From positions 1 to 42,720 of the forward strand of contig JAQBRN010000027.1 in NCBI GenBank assembly GCA_028286465.1: a stretch of 42,720 nt of DNA. Reading direction: 5' to 3'. Origin of the DNA: Parcubacteria group bacterium. GTDB taxonomy: Bacteria > Patescibacteriota > Minisyncoccia > Phycocordibacterales > Zambryskibacteraceae. Below, in pieces: positions 13,537 to 21,404 of this stretch (position 1 is its first letter; each line of letters opens with the position of its first letter). Position numbers and translations under genes: made by a program. The notes below the pieces were generated by a model. That model made no database searches. It saw only the letters and a program-made list of their open reading frames with translations, and was not told the DNA's origin.

Positions 13537-15103
13537 CGGTAGAGAGGGAATTGTTTATGCGCGAGTATCTAGCAAAAGCCAAGAAACTGATGGTTCAGGA
13601 CTTCAGAGTCAAGAGGGTAGATGTCTTGATAAGCTACGTTCGTTAGGCGTGCCTTACACTAGAAGTTTCCTCGACAGCTTCACTGGTGGAGGAGACTTTA
13701 TGAATCGTCCTGCCATGAAGGCTTTGCTTGAGTATATCGATGCTCACCCCAACAAGAGATATGTAGTGGTATTCGATGACTTGAAACGCTTCGCCCGCGA
13801 TGTACAGTTCCATCTTGCACTTAGGTCAACTCTCAGAGCAAGGAATGTGCTGGTCGAGTGTCTCAATTATAAATTCGATGACAGTCCTCATGGAAAATAC
13901 GTGGAAGTAATACTAGCCGGTCATGCAGAGCTCGAGAGGGATGAAAATAGACGTCAGGTGATGCAAAAAATGAGCGCTCGCTTAAAAGCAGGATACTGGC
14001 CTTTTGGTAGCAAGAAGGGGTATGAAATTAAAAAGGTTGCTGGTCATGGGAAACTCGCAGTTCCAAAAGAGCCAGAAGCTACTCTGCTGAAGACTGCCCT
14101 GGAAGGTTTCGCTTCGGGCAAGTTTCTCAGAAAGATAGACGCTTGTGAATATCTCGTGATGGAAGGTTTCTGGAAGAAACAGCACCCTTCTAAATACATT
14201 GATAGGTTTGCGACCATGTTAGAAGACCCTTTCTATGCTGGTTATATTGAGTATCTACACGAAGAATGGGATGTTGATAGATGTAAGGGTCAACATGAAC
14301 CGATTATTTCCATGGAAACCTTTGAGCTTAATCAGAAGCGTCTTGGTAAGAATGGAGTAACAAAGACTGTACGGGCTGATGCGTCCGAAGATTTCTCTCT
14401 CAGAGGCCTGTTAATTTGTGCTCATTGTGGCAAGCATCTTACTGCGGCTTGGCATAAGGGTGGGAAGTATCCGTATTACTTCTGCCAGAATGGCTACTGT
14501 ACTCATAAGAGAGAATACATACAGCGCGACCTGGTTGAAGAGAGTTTTAGAAAGCTGCTCGGTGCTCAAAAGATGAAACCTGAACTGAGGAGTTTGTTAG
14601 AAATAGTCTTTGAAAAGGTTTGGTATGAGGAAGTAGAGACTTTCGAAAAAGCACAGCGTGCTCTCCATAAGGAGAGGAAGGATATTGAAGCCAAGATAGC
14701 GCAACTCGCTGATAGCGCCGCTGAGACTGCTAACTTCGCTGTAAGGCAAGCCTATGAGAAGCGGATTCAAGTCTTCACCAAAGAGCTCGAGAAGCTTGAA
14801 GAACCTGTAGTGAAGGCTGACACCTCCATAATTTATCGAACCGCTTTCGATAAATCTGTGGCACTTCTAGAAAACCCAGTAGTTGCATGGGACAACCTGA
14901 ACTTCCTCGAGAAACAACAGCTCTTCTACTTCATCTTCCAAGAGAAAATACCCTACGACAAGAAAGAGGGTTATAGAACCAGCAATATACGAAGCACGGT
15001 AAGGTTATTTGAGGAGTTTGTTGGTACAAACTCCCACGATGTGGAGGTGGGGAGATTGAACTCCCGTGCACGAGGATACGCAGAACGGATCTACAAGGCA
15101 TAG
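13493..15103 (+). CDS. large serine recombinase (integrase) with a target-encoded C-terminus
   Basis: 536 aa. The N-terminal resolvase domain has YARVSSKSQE (catalytic Ser), DSFTGGGDFMNRPAM and FDDLKRFARD. A recombinase domain follows (about 180-300), then a zinc ribbon (CAHCGKHLTAAWHKGG...YFCQNGYC), a long coiled coil (about 375-445) and the C-terminal end. The enzyme would integrate and excise the element by double-strand cleavage at att sites with a 2-bp overlap. The last 20 codons, from GTG 15041 on, are antisense to the tmRNA 3' end and therefore belong to the target. In the circle the frame continues into 34 different residues. Confidence 0.93.
   Translation: MLKRNLKEISITSYDGREGIVYARVSSKSQETDGSGLQSQEGRCLDKLRSLGVPYTRSFLDSFTGGGDFMNRPAMKALLEYIDAHPNKRYVVVFDDLKRFARDVQFHLALRSTLRARNVLVECLNYKFDDSPHGKYVEVILAGHAELERDENRRQVMQKMSARLKAGYWPFGSKKGYEIKKVAGHGKLAVPKEPEATLLKTALEGFASGKFLRKIDACEYLVMEGFWKKQHPSKYIDRFATMLEDPFYAGYIEYLHEEWDVDRCKGQHEPIISMETFELNQKRLGKNGVTKTVRADASEDFSLRGLLICAHCGKHLTAAWHKGGKYPYYFCQNGYCTHKREYIQRDLVEESFRKLLGAQKMKPELRSLLEIVFEKVWYEEVETFEKAQRALHKERKDIEAKIAQLADSAAETANFAVRQAYEKRIQVFTKELEKLEEPVVKADTSIIYRTAFDKSVALLENPVVAWDNLNFLEKQQLFYFIFQEKIPYDKKEGYRTSNIRSTVRLFEEFVGTNSHDVEVGRLNSRARGYAERIYKA
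15041..15045 (+). other. attR core
   Basis: GTGGA at the right junction: element ...CCCACGAT on its left, tmRNA 3' end (GGTGGGGAG in plus orientation) on its right. The GG at 15043-15044 matches GG 8407-8408. Confidence 0.72.
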
Positions 15104-15432
15104 TTTCGCTTGAAGTTTAAATCATGTTGCTAAAAGCAAAACGAAACACAACATAATCGAGCTCTGATCTTAGCTTCTGAAGTGAGCAGCTAGAGAAGTG
15201 GAGTCCCGCAGATGAATCGCTTCGAACCTCGTGCCGGACGGCGAAGAGGGAAACGTTCGTTACCCGAGTTTAAGCTCTGATGGTAGCGAAAGCGAAGTCG
15301 TTCGACGCAAAATACGGCGAACGAATTGCCTGTGCAGTTTTGATTGCACGTAAAGGGTCTCACAGATTTAGGAGTTATGAGTGCTCCGCCTTGCGCGTAG
15401 AGCGCATGTCTCGTGTCGATACTGACACCCCC
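15042..15432 (-). ncRNA. ssrA: transfer-messenger RNA
   Basis: tmRNA rescues stalled ribosomes with SmpB. The acceptor stem GGGGGUG (5', 15432-15426) pairs with CACCUCC (15049-15043, one G-U). TATCGAC near the 5' end and the T-arm GGGAG-TTCAAT-CTCCC fit the tRNA-like domain. The discriminator is A and CCA is not encoded. A possible tag frame ends ...SNDFAFATIRA then TAA; its resume codon is not certain and its end is unlike the common ALAA. Directly downstream of smpB on the same strand. A serine-recombinase element is inserted at its 3' end, so it now ends against the recombinase gene, and the original terminator is 6.6 kb away. Confidence 0.88.
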
Positions 15433-15453
15433 GTATATAAATTTCAAAGGTCT

Positions 15454-15891
15454 CTACAACTTTCTTTCGAGATCGCGTTCGGTATCCCGTTTCTTCAGCG
15501 CCTGCCGCTTGTCGAATTTCTTCTTGCCGCGCACGATGGCGATGTCGAGCTTCACGAACCGTCCTTTATTATACACCGAAATAGGCACGATTGTCAATCC
15601 TTTGGTGCCCTCGGCTTTAAGGAGATTCTCGAGTTCCTGCTTCGAGAGAAGGAGTTTCCGCGCCCGGATAGAGTCGTAGTCCGCAGGAGCATTCTTCGGC
15701 TGGTAAGCCTGGATGTCGGATCCGAGCAAAAAGGCTTCGCCGCCGCGTACCGAAACGTGCGAGCCTTGGAGAGAGACCTTGCCCTCGCGGACCGACTTGA
15801 CCTCCTGACCCGTGAGCTCGAGGCCGGCGGGGATCGTCTCGAGAATCTCGTAGTCAAAGTGGGCCTTTTGATTTTTCGCGTATGTAGTCAT
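15454..15891 (-). CDS. smpB: SsrA-binding protein SmpB
   Basis: 145 aa, normal length. It binds the tRNA-like domain of tmRNA and delivers it to stalled ribosomes. Typical blocks are AKNQKAHFDYEILETIPAG, LTGQEVKSVREGKVSL, YNKGRFVKLDIAIVRGKK and KKFDKRQALKKRD; the basic C-terminal tail (RDTERDLERKL) is what occupies the mRNA channel. It lies upstream of ssrA on the same strand with about 20 bp between them, so the two rescue components are neighbours. Start ATG 15891 has no clear SD. Confidence 0.96.
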   Translation of the reverse strand: MTTYAKNQKAHFDYEILETIPAGLELTGQEVKSVREGKVSLQGSHVSVRGGEAFLLGSDIQAYQPKNAPADYDSIRARKLLLSKQELENLLKAEGTKGLTIVPISVYNKGRFVKLDIAIVRGKKKFDKRQALKKRDTERDLERKL

Positions 15892-15954
15892 ACTTCTATC
15901 CGTCTATATATTAAGCATCATAGCAAATCCGCGCCTTTTAGATATAATGCATTC

Positions 15955-17928
15955 ATGGCACAGAAACCCTCACCGAAGGACAACCCTCAGAAGCAAGATA
16001 AGAACGCGAAGGATAAGGATCCGAAGAAGTCTCTAAGGGTCATCATCAGGAAAGTTCCGAAGGGCCCGAAGGGCTCGCTTTTGTCGCAGGCAGCGCTTGC
16101 GCTCCTCATCTTCCTTATCCTCGCCGGTTCGTATGCCTACCTTTCGGGCGGAGCGAAGCAAGATGAGACTATTTCGCTTTCTGAGCTTTCACAAAACGTC
16201 ACGTCCGGGAACATCACCGAGATCGACGTACGAGGCGACGACCTGACCGCCATATACAAGGACGGCACGACGAAGAAGTCGAAGAAGGAAGAGACCACCG
16301 CCCTGACCGACACACTAAAGAACTACGGCGTCTCTCCGGAAGCGCTCGGCAGGGTCAAGCTCGATATCCAGAATGCCCAAGGCTTCCTGTACTGGTTTGC
16401 GACGTTCGCACCGACGCTTCTCTCGATCATTTTCGTCATCTTCTTCTTGTGGTTCCTGACGCGCCAGGCCAAGGGTTCCGGCATGCAGGCATTCTCCTTC
16501 GGGCAGTCGAAGGCGCGCATGATCTCACCCGATGACAAGTCGCAGCGCGTCACCTTCAAGGATGTGGCCGGTGCGAAGGAAGCCAAGGAAGAATTGACGG
16601 AGATCGTCGACTTCTTAAAAAATCCTAAGAAGTTCCTCGACATAGGCGCCCGCATTCCGAAGGGTATTCTTCTCATGGGTGCGCCGGGCACGGGCAAGAC
16701 GCTTCTCGCGCGAGCCGTCGCAGGGGAGGCGGGCGTTGCGTTCTTCTCCATATCCGGATCCGAGTTCGTCGAGATGTTCGTCGGTGTCGGGGCAAGCCGC
16801 GTCCGCGACCTCTTCGATATGGCCAAGAAGAATTCTCCGGCCATTATCTTCGTTGATGAAATAGACGCCGTCGGACGCGTACGCGGAGGCGGCATGGGCG
16901 GAGGCAACGACGAGCGCGAGCAGACCTTAAACCAGATCCTCGTCGAGATGGACGGCTTCGAGCCCAATGAAAAGGTCATCGTCATGGCTGCCACCAATAG
17001 GCCAGATGTTCTCGATCCCGCGCTTCTTCGTCCGGGCCGTTTCGACCGCCGCGTGACGCTCGACCTGCCTGATCGGAGCGACCGCGAAGAAATTTTGAAG
17101 ATACATGCCAGGAAGAAACCGTTCGCCGAAGATGTGAACCTTGTCTTGATTGCAGAAAGGACTCCGGGCTTCTCCGGTGCCGATCTCTACTCGCTCATGA
17201 ACGAGGCCGCCATTCTTGCCGCCCGTGAGAATCGCACCAAGGTCTCGCAGTTCGATTTGATACGATCCATAGAAAAGGTCATGCTCGGGCCCGAAAGGCG
17301 CTCACACATTCTCTCGAAGACCGAGAAGGAGCTCACTGCCTATCACGAAGCCGGCCACGCGCTCGTCGCCTCGGTGCTTCCATATGCAGACGCGGTGCAC
17401 AAGATCTCGATCATCTCCCGCGGAAGAGCAGCCGGATACGTCTTCGCCCTTCCGGTCGAGGACAAGAAGCTTCAGTCGAAGAAGGAATTCCTCGATGACA
17501 TCGCCGTGTCGCTTGCGGGCTACGTGGTGGAGAAGATGCGCTACAATGACCTGACGACCGGCCCTTCAAACGATCTCCAGGTCTCGACCGCCCTTGCTCG
17601 CGACATGGTGACGAAGTACGGCATGTCCGAGAAGCTCGGTCCTATAGCGCTCGAAAGTTCCGGAGGCAAGCCTCTCTTCGGAGCGGGCGTCGACGGCAAG
17701 GAATACTCCGAGCGCGTCTCGGCTGAGATCGATGCGGAAGTTTCCGAGATCATGAACACGGCTATGAAGCGCGCCGAGAAGATCGTTACGGAGCATGGCA
17801 AGATCCTCGATGCCATCGCGCAGAGGCTTGTGGCAGTCGAAGTCATCGAGCAGAAGGAGTTCGAAGAGATCCTCATCGCTCACGGCATTCAGCCGAAGAG
17901 GAAGAAGGACGAGGAACTCAAGGTATAA
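15955..17928 (+). CDS. ftsH: ATP-dependent zinc metalloprotease FtsH
   Basis: 657 aa, membrane-anchored AAA+ protease for quality control. A Lys-rich N-terminus precedes TM1 (about 45-62), an extracytoplasmic domain and TM2 (about 140-160). The AAA domain has Walker A GAPGTGKT, Walker [12 protein letters not shown], the SRH region [21 protein letters not shown] and the pore motif [11 protein letters not shown]. The protease domain has HEAGH. The ORF-track start at 15280 is an artefact running over smpB and ssrA; TATAAT (15943-15948) ends 6 nt before ATG 15955. Its stop codon overlaps the TATAAT of the next gene. Confidence 0.97.
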   Translation: MAQKPSPKDNPQKQDKNAKDKDPKKSLRVIIRKVPKGPKGSLLSQAALALLIFLILAGSYAYLSGGAKQDETISLSELSQNVTSGNITEIDVRGDDLTAIYKDGTTKKSKKEETTALTDTLKNYGVSPEALGRVKLDIQNAQGFLYWFATFAPTLLSIIFVIFFLWFLTRQAKGSGMQAFSFGQSKARMISPDDKSQRVTFKDVAGAKEAKEELTEIVDFLKNPKKFLDIGARIPKGILLMGAPGTGKTLLARAVAGEAGVAFFSISGSEFVEMFVGVGASRVRDLFDMAKKNSPAIIFVDEIDAVGRVRGGGMGGGNDEREQTLNQILVEMDGFEPNEKVIVMAATNRPDVLDPALLRPGRFDRRVTLDLPDRSDREEILKIHARKKPFAEDVNLVLIAERTPGFSGADLYSLMNEAAILAARENRTKVSQFDLIRSIEKVMLGPERRSHILSKTEKELTAYHEAGHALVASVLPYADAVHKISIISRGRAAGYVFALPVEDKKLQSKKEFLDDIAVSLAGYVVEKMRYNDLTTGPSNDLQVSTALARDMVTKYGMSEKLGPIALESSGGKPLFGAGVDGKEYSERVSAEIDAEVSEIMNTAMKRAEKIVTEHGKILDAIAQRLVAVEVIEQKEFEEILIAHGIQPKRKKDEELKV

Positions 17929-17936
17929 TTCGTAGC

Positions 17937-18344
17937 ATGGGATTCCGGCGCTTTTACTACCTATTTAGTTTGATATTTGTATTCGTAGCTCCCAGTGTAT
18001 TCGAATGGCGGTATGTGCAAACGCACATCTCCGCAACTAATCTGGCAGCATTTATTGTAGGAATTACTGTGATCGGCAGCCTTTGGGATATCTGGGCGAC
18101 GCGTCATGGAAGGGAAGACGCCGTCTGGCTTTGGCAATTCAATAGGAAGTGCACGCTCGGGCTAACTTTTTTCGATCTGCCTATCGAAGAATATGTATTC
18201 TATGTCGCGACGAGCGTCTATGTGATCTTTGAATGGACACTCATAAACGATCCGAGCATTGCTCCGCTCTGGATTGTTCCACTTACTACAATATGGTCAC
18301 TTTTCTTTATCGGCTTGCCCTACGTCTTCCAGCCTAAGAATTAA
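17937..18344 (+). CDS. lycopene-cyclase-domain membrane protein
   Basis: 135 aa, three to four hydrophobic helices. The conserved pattern of heterodimeric/CarR-type lycopene cyclases is visible: WDIWATRHGREDAVW and then LPIEEYVFYVATS. No other carotenoid gene is in the window, so a cyclase reaction is not supported by context. TATAAT (17924-17929) overlaps the ftsH stop and ends 7 nt before ATG 17937, predicting a leaderless transcript made from inside the 3' end of ftsH. Confidence 0.75.
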   Translation: MGFRRFYYLFSLIFVFVAPSVFEWRYVQTHISATNLAAFIVGITVIGSLWDIWATRHGREDAVWLWQFNRKCTLGLTFFDLPIEEYVFYVATSVYVIFEWTLINDPSIAPLWIVPLTTIWSLFFIGLPYVFQPKN

Positions 18345-18608
18345 TTATTTACCCCATCTCCAACGTGGTCTCTCGCCTTTGCCGTAGCAGATGATGAGGA
18401 AGAGGATGGTAAGCGGGATGAAGCGAAGAGCGAAGTGGATGAGGAAGTCCGAGCCGGAATGCTCGCCGTCTGCCTGTAATGCGAAGTTCACAAGCCCGAG
18501 CACGTAAATGATGGTAATAAGCCAGCCTTCCCAAGAGATCGGATACCAGCCCCAGCCGTAGAGCTTGGCTCTGAACCAAAGTTTCTTTCCAGTTGTTTTT
18601 GATTTCAT
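18345..18608 (-). CDS. small membrane protein (RAKLYGWGWYP family)
   Basis: 87 aa. The N-terminal motif WFRAKLYGWGWYPISWEGWL followed by two hydrophobic helices resembles a family of small uncharacterised bacterial membrane proteins. The start is set at MKSKTTGKK because TATAAT (18620-18615) ends exactly 6 nt before it; the ORF-track start lies upstream of that -10. It converges with the lycopene-cyclase-like gene, the stop codons being adjacent. Confidence 0.75.
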   Translation of the reverse strand: MKSKTTGKKLWFRAKLYGWGWYPISWEGWLITIIYVLGLVNFALQADGEHSGSDFLIHFALRFIPLTILFLIICYGKGERPRWRWGK

Positions 18609-18651
18609 ACTGTAATTATATATCTTTTTGGTTCGAGTATTTTTATACTTG

Positions 18652-18725
18652 TCCACCCGCTTGGATTCGAACCAAGGACCCCAGAGGTATAAGCTCTGTG
18701 CTCTAACCAGCTGAGCTACGGGTGG
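18652..18725 (-). tRNA. tRNA-Ile with anticodon UAU
   Basis: Full cloverleaf on the minus strand: acceptor CCACCCG/CGGGTGG, D-arm GCTC...GAGC, anticodon arm CAGAG-CTTATAC-CTCTG, T-arm CTTGG-TTCGAAT-CCAAG. The anticodon TAT reads AUA directly. Most bacteria decode AUA with a CAU tRNA modified to lysidine by TilS; UAU species are rare. CCA is not encoded (discriminator A, then CAAG). Confidence 0.93.
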
Positions 18726-18752
18726 TTATGGACAGCTTAGCCTAATTTACAT

Positions 18753-18781
18753 AAAGAAAAAAGCAGTCTCAGTGAGGCTGC
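18753..18781 (-). terminator. terminator of the 101-aa gene
   Basis: GCAGTCTC-AGT-GAGGCTGC (one G-U) followed on the minus strand by TTTTTTCTTT, just after the TAG stop at 18785. Confidence 0.7.
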
Positions 18782-18784
18782 TTG

Positions 18785-19090
18785 CTAGCGTCTGGCGCGA
18801 GTGGCGACATCCTCGGTGAGGAGGGTCACGATGCGCGATTTGAAATGGATTGCGAACTTGACATAGTCCGCATACTCGATCGAGAGGCCGGCGCCGGCTC
18901 GTGCCACGATTCCTTCCGGGGTACCGGTAGCCAAGGCGAGCTCTTCGGGAGAAAGGGGAGAGAGGCGGATAAGCGTCTCGAGGTTCTCCCTGAGGCGCGC
19001 TCGCGCTATGGGATCGTCGTAGAGCTTCAATGCGAGGCGGCGCAGGGTAATGGTACCGCCTGTCTTTCCATGACGACTAAATTCGGGCAC
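18785..19090 (-). CDS. uncharacterised 101-aa protein, possibly HTH
   Basis: Starts at GTG (MPEFSRHGKT) with GGAG seven bases upstream. The centre LSPEELALATGTPEGIVARA could be a helix-turn-helix of the XRE type, but the match is weak. Own terminator; a possible promoter (TTACTA-16-CATACT) is upstream. It belongs to the SD-plus-terminator class of genes in this window. Function unknown. Confidence 0.62.
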   Translation of the reverse strand: MPEFSRHGKTGGTITLRRLALKLYDDPIARARLRENLETLIRLSPLSPEELALATGTPEGIVARAGAGLSIEYADYVKFAIHFKSRIVTLLTEDVATRARR

Positions 19091-19168
19091 GCACTTCTCC
19101 GTTCGGGTAAAGAACCGTAATTGCCGGGCCGTAGTATGGCATATTTTGCCTCGGTAGTAAAGAATGGC

Positions 19169-21340
19169 TTATTCGAAATGGATCTTCGCTCCGGCCGCAT
19201 CGAGTCGCGCTTTGAGGAGCGGAAAGTGCAGAAGGTCGGGGTCATTTTCGATAATGTTCGTCGCTTCCTCACGGGCGGCCTCGACCATCTTCAGATTCTT
19301 GATAGCTTCCATGGCGAGGTCCGAGACTCCCCATTGCTTGCGTCCGTAGAGTTCTCCGGCGCCACGCTGCTTCAAGTCGAATTCGGCGAGTTCGAAGCCG
19401 CTTTTCGCAGTCTTCAGTGCTTTCAATCTTTCAACGGTTTTCTCGCTTGTGGTCTCGGCGAAGACGAAGCAGTACGGCTGGTGCGTACCTCTGAGGACGC
19501 GTCCCCGAAGCTGATGCAGCTGCGAGAGGCCATAGCGCTCGGCGCCCTCGATGAGGATGACGGATGCATTCGGCACGTTCACTCCGACTTCGACGACGGA
19601 CGTGGCCACTAAGATATCGATCTCTCCCTTGGTGAAGCGGGCCATCGTCTCTTCCTTATCCTTCGGCGTCATTTTCGAATGGAGAATGTCGATCTCGTAT
19701 TCGGGAAAGACCTTTTCCTTAAGTCGTTTCGCTTCTTCCTTCACGCTCTTTGCAAGGATCGCGCCTTCTTTATCGGGATCCGGTTCATTGATGCGCGGAC
19801 AGATGACATACATTTGTCGGCCGCTTGCGAGCTCGCGGCGCATGGCGTCGTACATGCCGGCACGCTTGTCCGGCGTCACGATCTCCGTGATGATCGGCTT
19901 TCTGCCCGCGGGCATCTGATCGAGGAGAGAAATGTCGAGGTCGCCGTAGAGGGTAAGAGCGAGCGTGCGGGGGATGGGTGTCGCAGTCATCGAAAGGAGA
20001 TGCGGAGTCGTCGCATCTTTCCCTGCGAGCTTTTGCCTCTGAGCCGTGCCGAAGCGATGCTGCTCGTCGATGATGGCCAGGGCAAGATGCTTGAACTTCA
20101 CCGACTTCTGGATAAGCGCATGCGTGCCGATAACGACCGATATCTCGCCGGACGCGACCCATTTCAATAATTGCGGGCGCGAGATCTGCGTCCAGCCGTT
20201 CGGATTGACCTTCGAAGGGAATTTCCTGACGGTCGTGCCCGTGATGAGGGCGATGTTGATGGGCAAAATACTGAAATACTTTATAAAGGATTCGAAATGC
20301 TGCTGGGCCAAGATCTCGGTCGGAACCATGTACGCGGTTTGGAGCGTGCCGAAGGTTTGGAGTTCTCCCTTGGCATTACGAGGGCGGGACGTGGTCACAG
20401 CGTAGGAAATAGCGGCTGCCACGGCGGTCTTTCCCGAACCAACATCGCCTTCAAGCAAGCGCGCCATGGGGTGCCCACGTTTGAAGTCTCCGAGGATCTG
20501 CTCGATCACCTTGAGCTGCGCCTCAGTCGCCTCGAAAGGGAAGTTGTTGATGAATTTGTTCAAGCTCTCCAGATCCTTTTCTATGACGAAGGCATCGCGC
20601 TTCTTGAATTCGTGCCTTGTTTTTTGCCGTTCGAGCTGGATGAAGAAGATTTCCTCGAAGGCGAAGCGCTTGCGTGCCGCTTCCGCATGTTCTTGCTTCT
20701 GCGGAGCGTGGATCCAGACAAGCGCGCTATGGAGCGTCGGCAAACTGTATTTCTTTAAAATGTCCTCGGGTATGGGGTCGACGAGGGTGTCGAGAATTCC
20801 GGAACCAAAGATGCTTTGAATCTTATGATAGATCCAGTTCGATGTCAGTCCGCGCGTTTCGGGATAGACCGGGTAGAGTGAGTGTTCTTCCACATCGCTT
20901 GCGAAAAGGGAATTGCCGACAGCAAGCGGGATCTTCGGCACGGCTTCGACTTTTGGATTGGAGAAATACAATTCCTCTTTTCTTTCACTGACTTTTCCTT
21001 CAACGCGTACGAACGATCCTTCGCCGAGCATCTTCGCCATGTAGGCCTGATGGAACCAGACGATCTTCATCCGGCCCGTTTCGTCCGCGACCCAGGCTTC
21101 CGACATGGGAATTCTCGACTTGTAGCCCTTGCTCGTTTTCAATCCGTTGATTTGTCCGAAGACGACGGCCTCGTCACCCTTTTTCAGGATTTCGATGTGC
21201 GTCACTTGAGCCGTGTCGCCGTAGCGCGCGGGGAAGTAGTAGAGAAGGTCTTCGACCGTGACGATCCCGAGCCGCTTCAGGGCGCTTGCCTGCAAAAAGT
21301 TCAAACGGGAGATGTCTGAGAGCTTATCACTTAATTTCAT
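19169..21340 (-). CDS. recG: ATP-dependent DNA helicase RecG
   Basis: 723 aa. Branch-migration helicase that remodels stalled forks and Holliday junctions. An N-terminal HhH/OB wedge region precedes helicase motifs I (LLEGDVGSGKT), Ia (MVPTEILAQQH), II as DEQH (IIDEQHRFG), III (MTATPIPRTLAL), V (LVATSVVEVGVNVPNAS) and VI (HQLRGRVLRG). TATACT (21353-21348) ends 7 nt before ATG 21340 and there is no SD, so it is likely leaderless. Divergent from the ncRNA promoter. Confidence 0.96.
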   Translation of the reverse strand: MKLSDKLSDISRLNFLQASALKRLGIVTVEDLLYYFPARYGDTAQVTHIEILKKGDEAVVFGQINGLKTSKGYKSRIPMSEAWVADETGRMKIVWFHQAYMAKMLGEGSFVRVEGKVSERKEELYFSNPKVEAVPKIPLAVGNSLFASDVEEHSLYPVYPETRGLTSNWIYHKIQSIFGSGILDTLVDPIPEDILKKYSLPTLHSALVWIHAPQKQEHAEAARKRFAFEEIFFIQLERQKTRHEFKKRDAFVIEKDLESLNKFINNFPFEATEAQLKVIEQILGDFKRGHPMARLLEGDVGSGKTAVAAAISYAVTTSRPRNAKGELQTFGTLQTAYMVPTEILAQQHFESFIKYFSILPINIALITGTTVRKFPSKVNPNGWTQISRPQLLKWVASGEISVVIGTHALIQKSVKFKHLALAIIDEQHRFGTAQRQKLAGKDATTPHLLSMTATPIPRTLALTLYGDLDISLLDQMPAGRKPIITEIVTPDKRAGMYDAMRRELASGRQMYVICPRINEPDPDKEGAILAKSVKEEAKRLKEKVFPEYEIDILHSKMTPKDKEETMARFTKGEIDILVATSVVEVGVNVPNASVILIEGAERYGLSQLHQLRGRVLRGTHQPYCFVFAETTSEKTVERLKALKTAKSGFELAEFDLKQRGAGELYGRKQWGVSDLAMEAIKNLKMVEAAREEATNIIENDPDLLHFPLLKARLDAAGAKIHFE

Positions 21341-21370
21341 GGCTTAAAGTATACCGTATCCTGCATTTGC

Positions 21371-21398
21371 TTGACTTTAAAAGTAGTTGTGCTATACT
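21371..21398 (+). promoter_or_regulatory. promoter of the 21.4-kb ncRNA
   Basis: TTGACT (21371-21376), 16 nt, TATACT (21393-21398) preceded by TGC (extended -10): one of the strongest promoters in the window. Confidence 0.75.
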
Positions 21399-21404
21399 AC
21401 AAAT

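Larger units (their letters stand above)
8405..15045 (+). mobile_element. integrated serine-recombinase element in the 3' end of ssrA
   Basis: About 6.64 kb, visibly more AT-rich than the flanks. It is bounded by GTGGA copies at 8405-8409 and 15041-15045. It carries an 819-aa membrane protein, a Cys-rich secreted protein, a 4-TM protein, a structured RNA, iteron-like repeats, a MerR-like protein, a small ORF and a large serine recombinase at the right end. Joining the inner flanks gives a quasi-palindrome, CCCACGATGT-GG-ACATGGCGGG. Joining the outer flanks rebuilds the ssrA 3' end next to its terminator. The recombinase reading frame stays open across the reconstructed attP and gains 34 codons. 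These independent fits support the boundaries; the 5-bp core alone would be weak evidence. Confidence 0.82.

Noticed and set aside
15280-15954. 225-codon N-terminal extension of FtsH in the ORF track
   Set aside because: It runs antisense through smpB and ssrA and upstream of a TATAAT that ends 6 nt before the true ATG.
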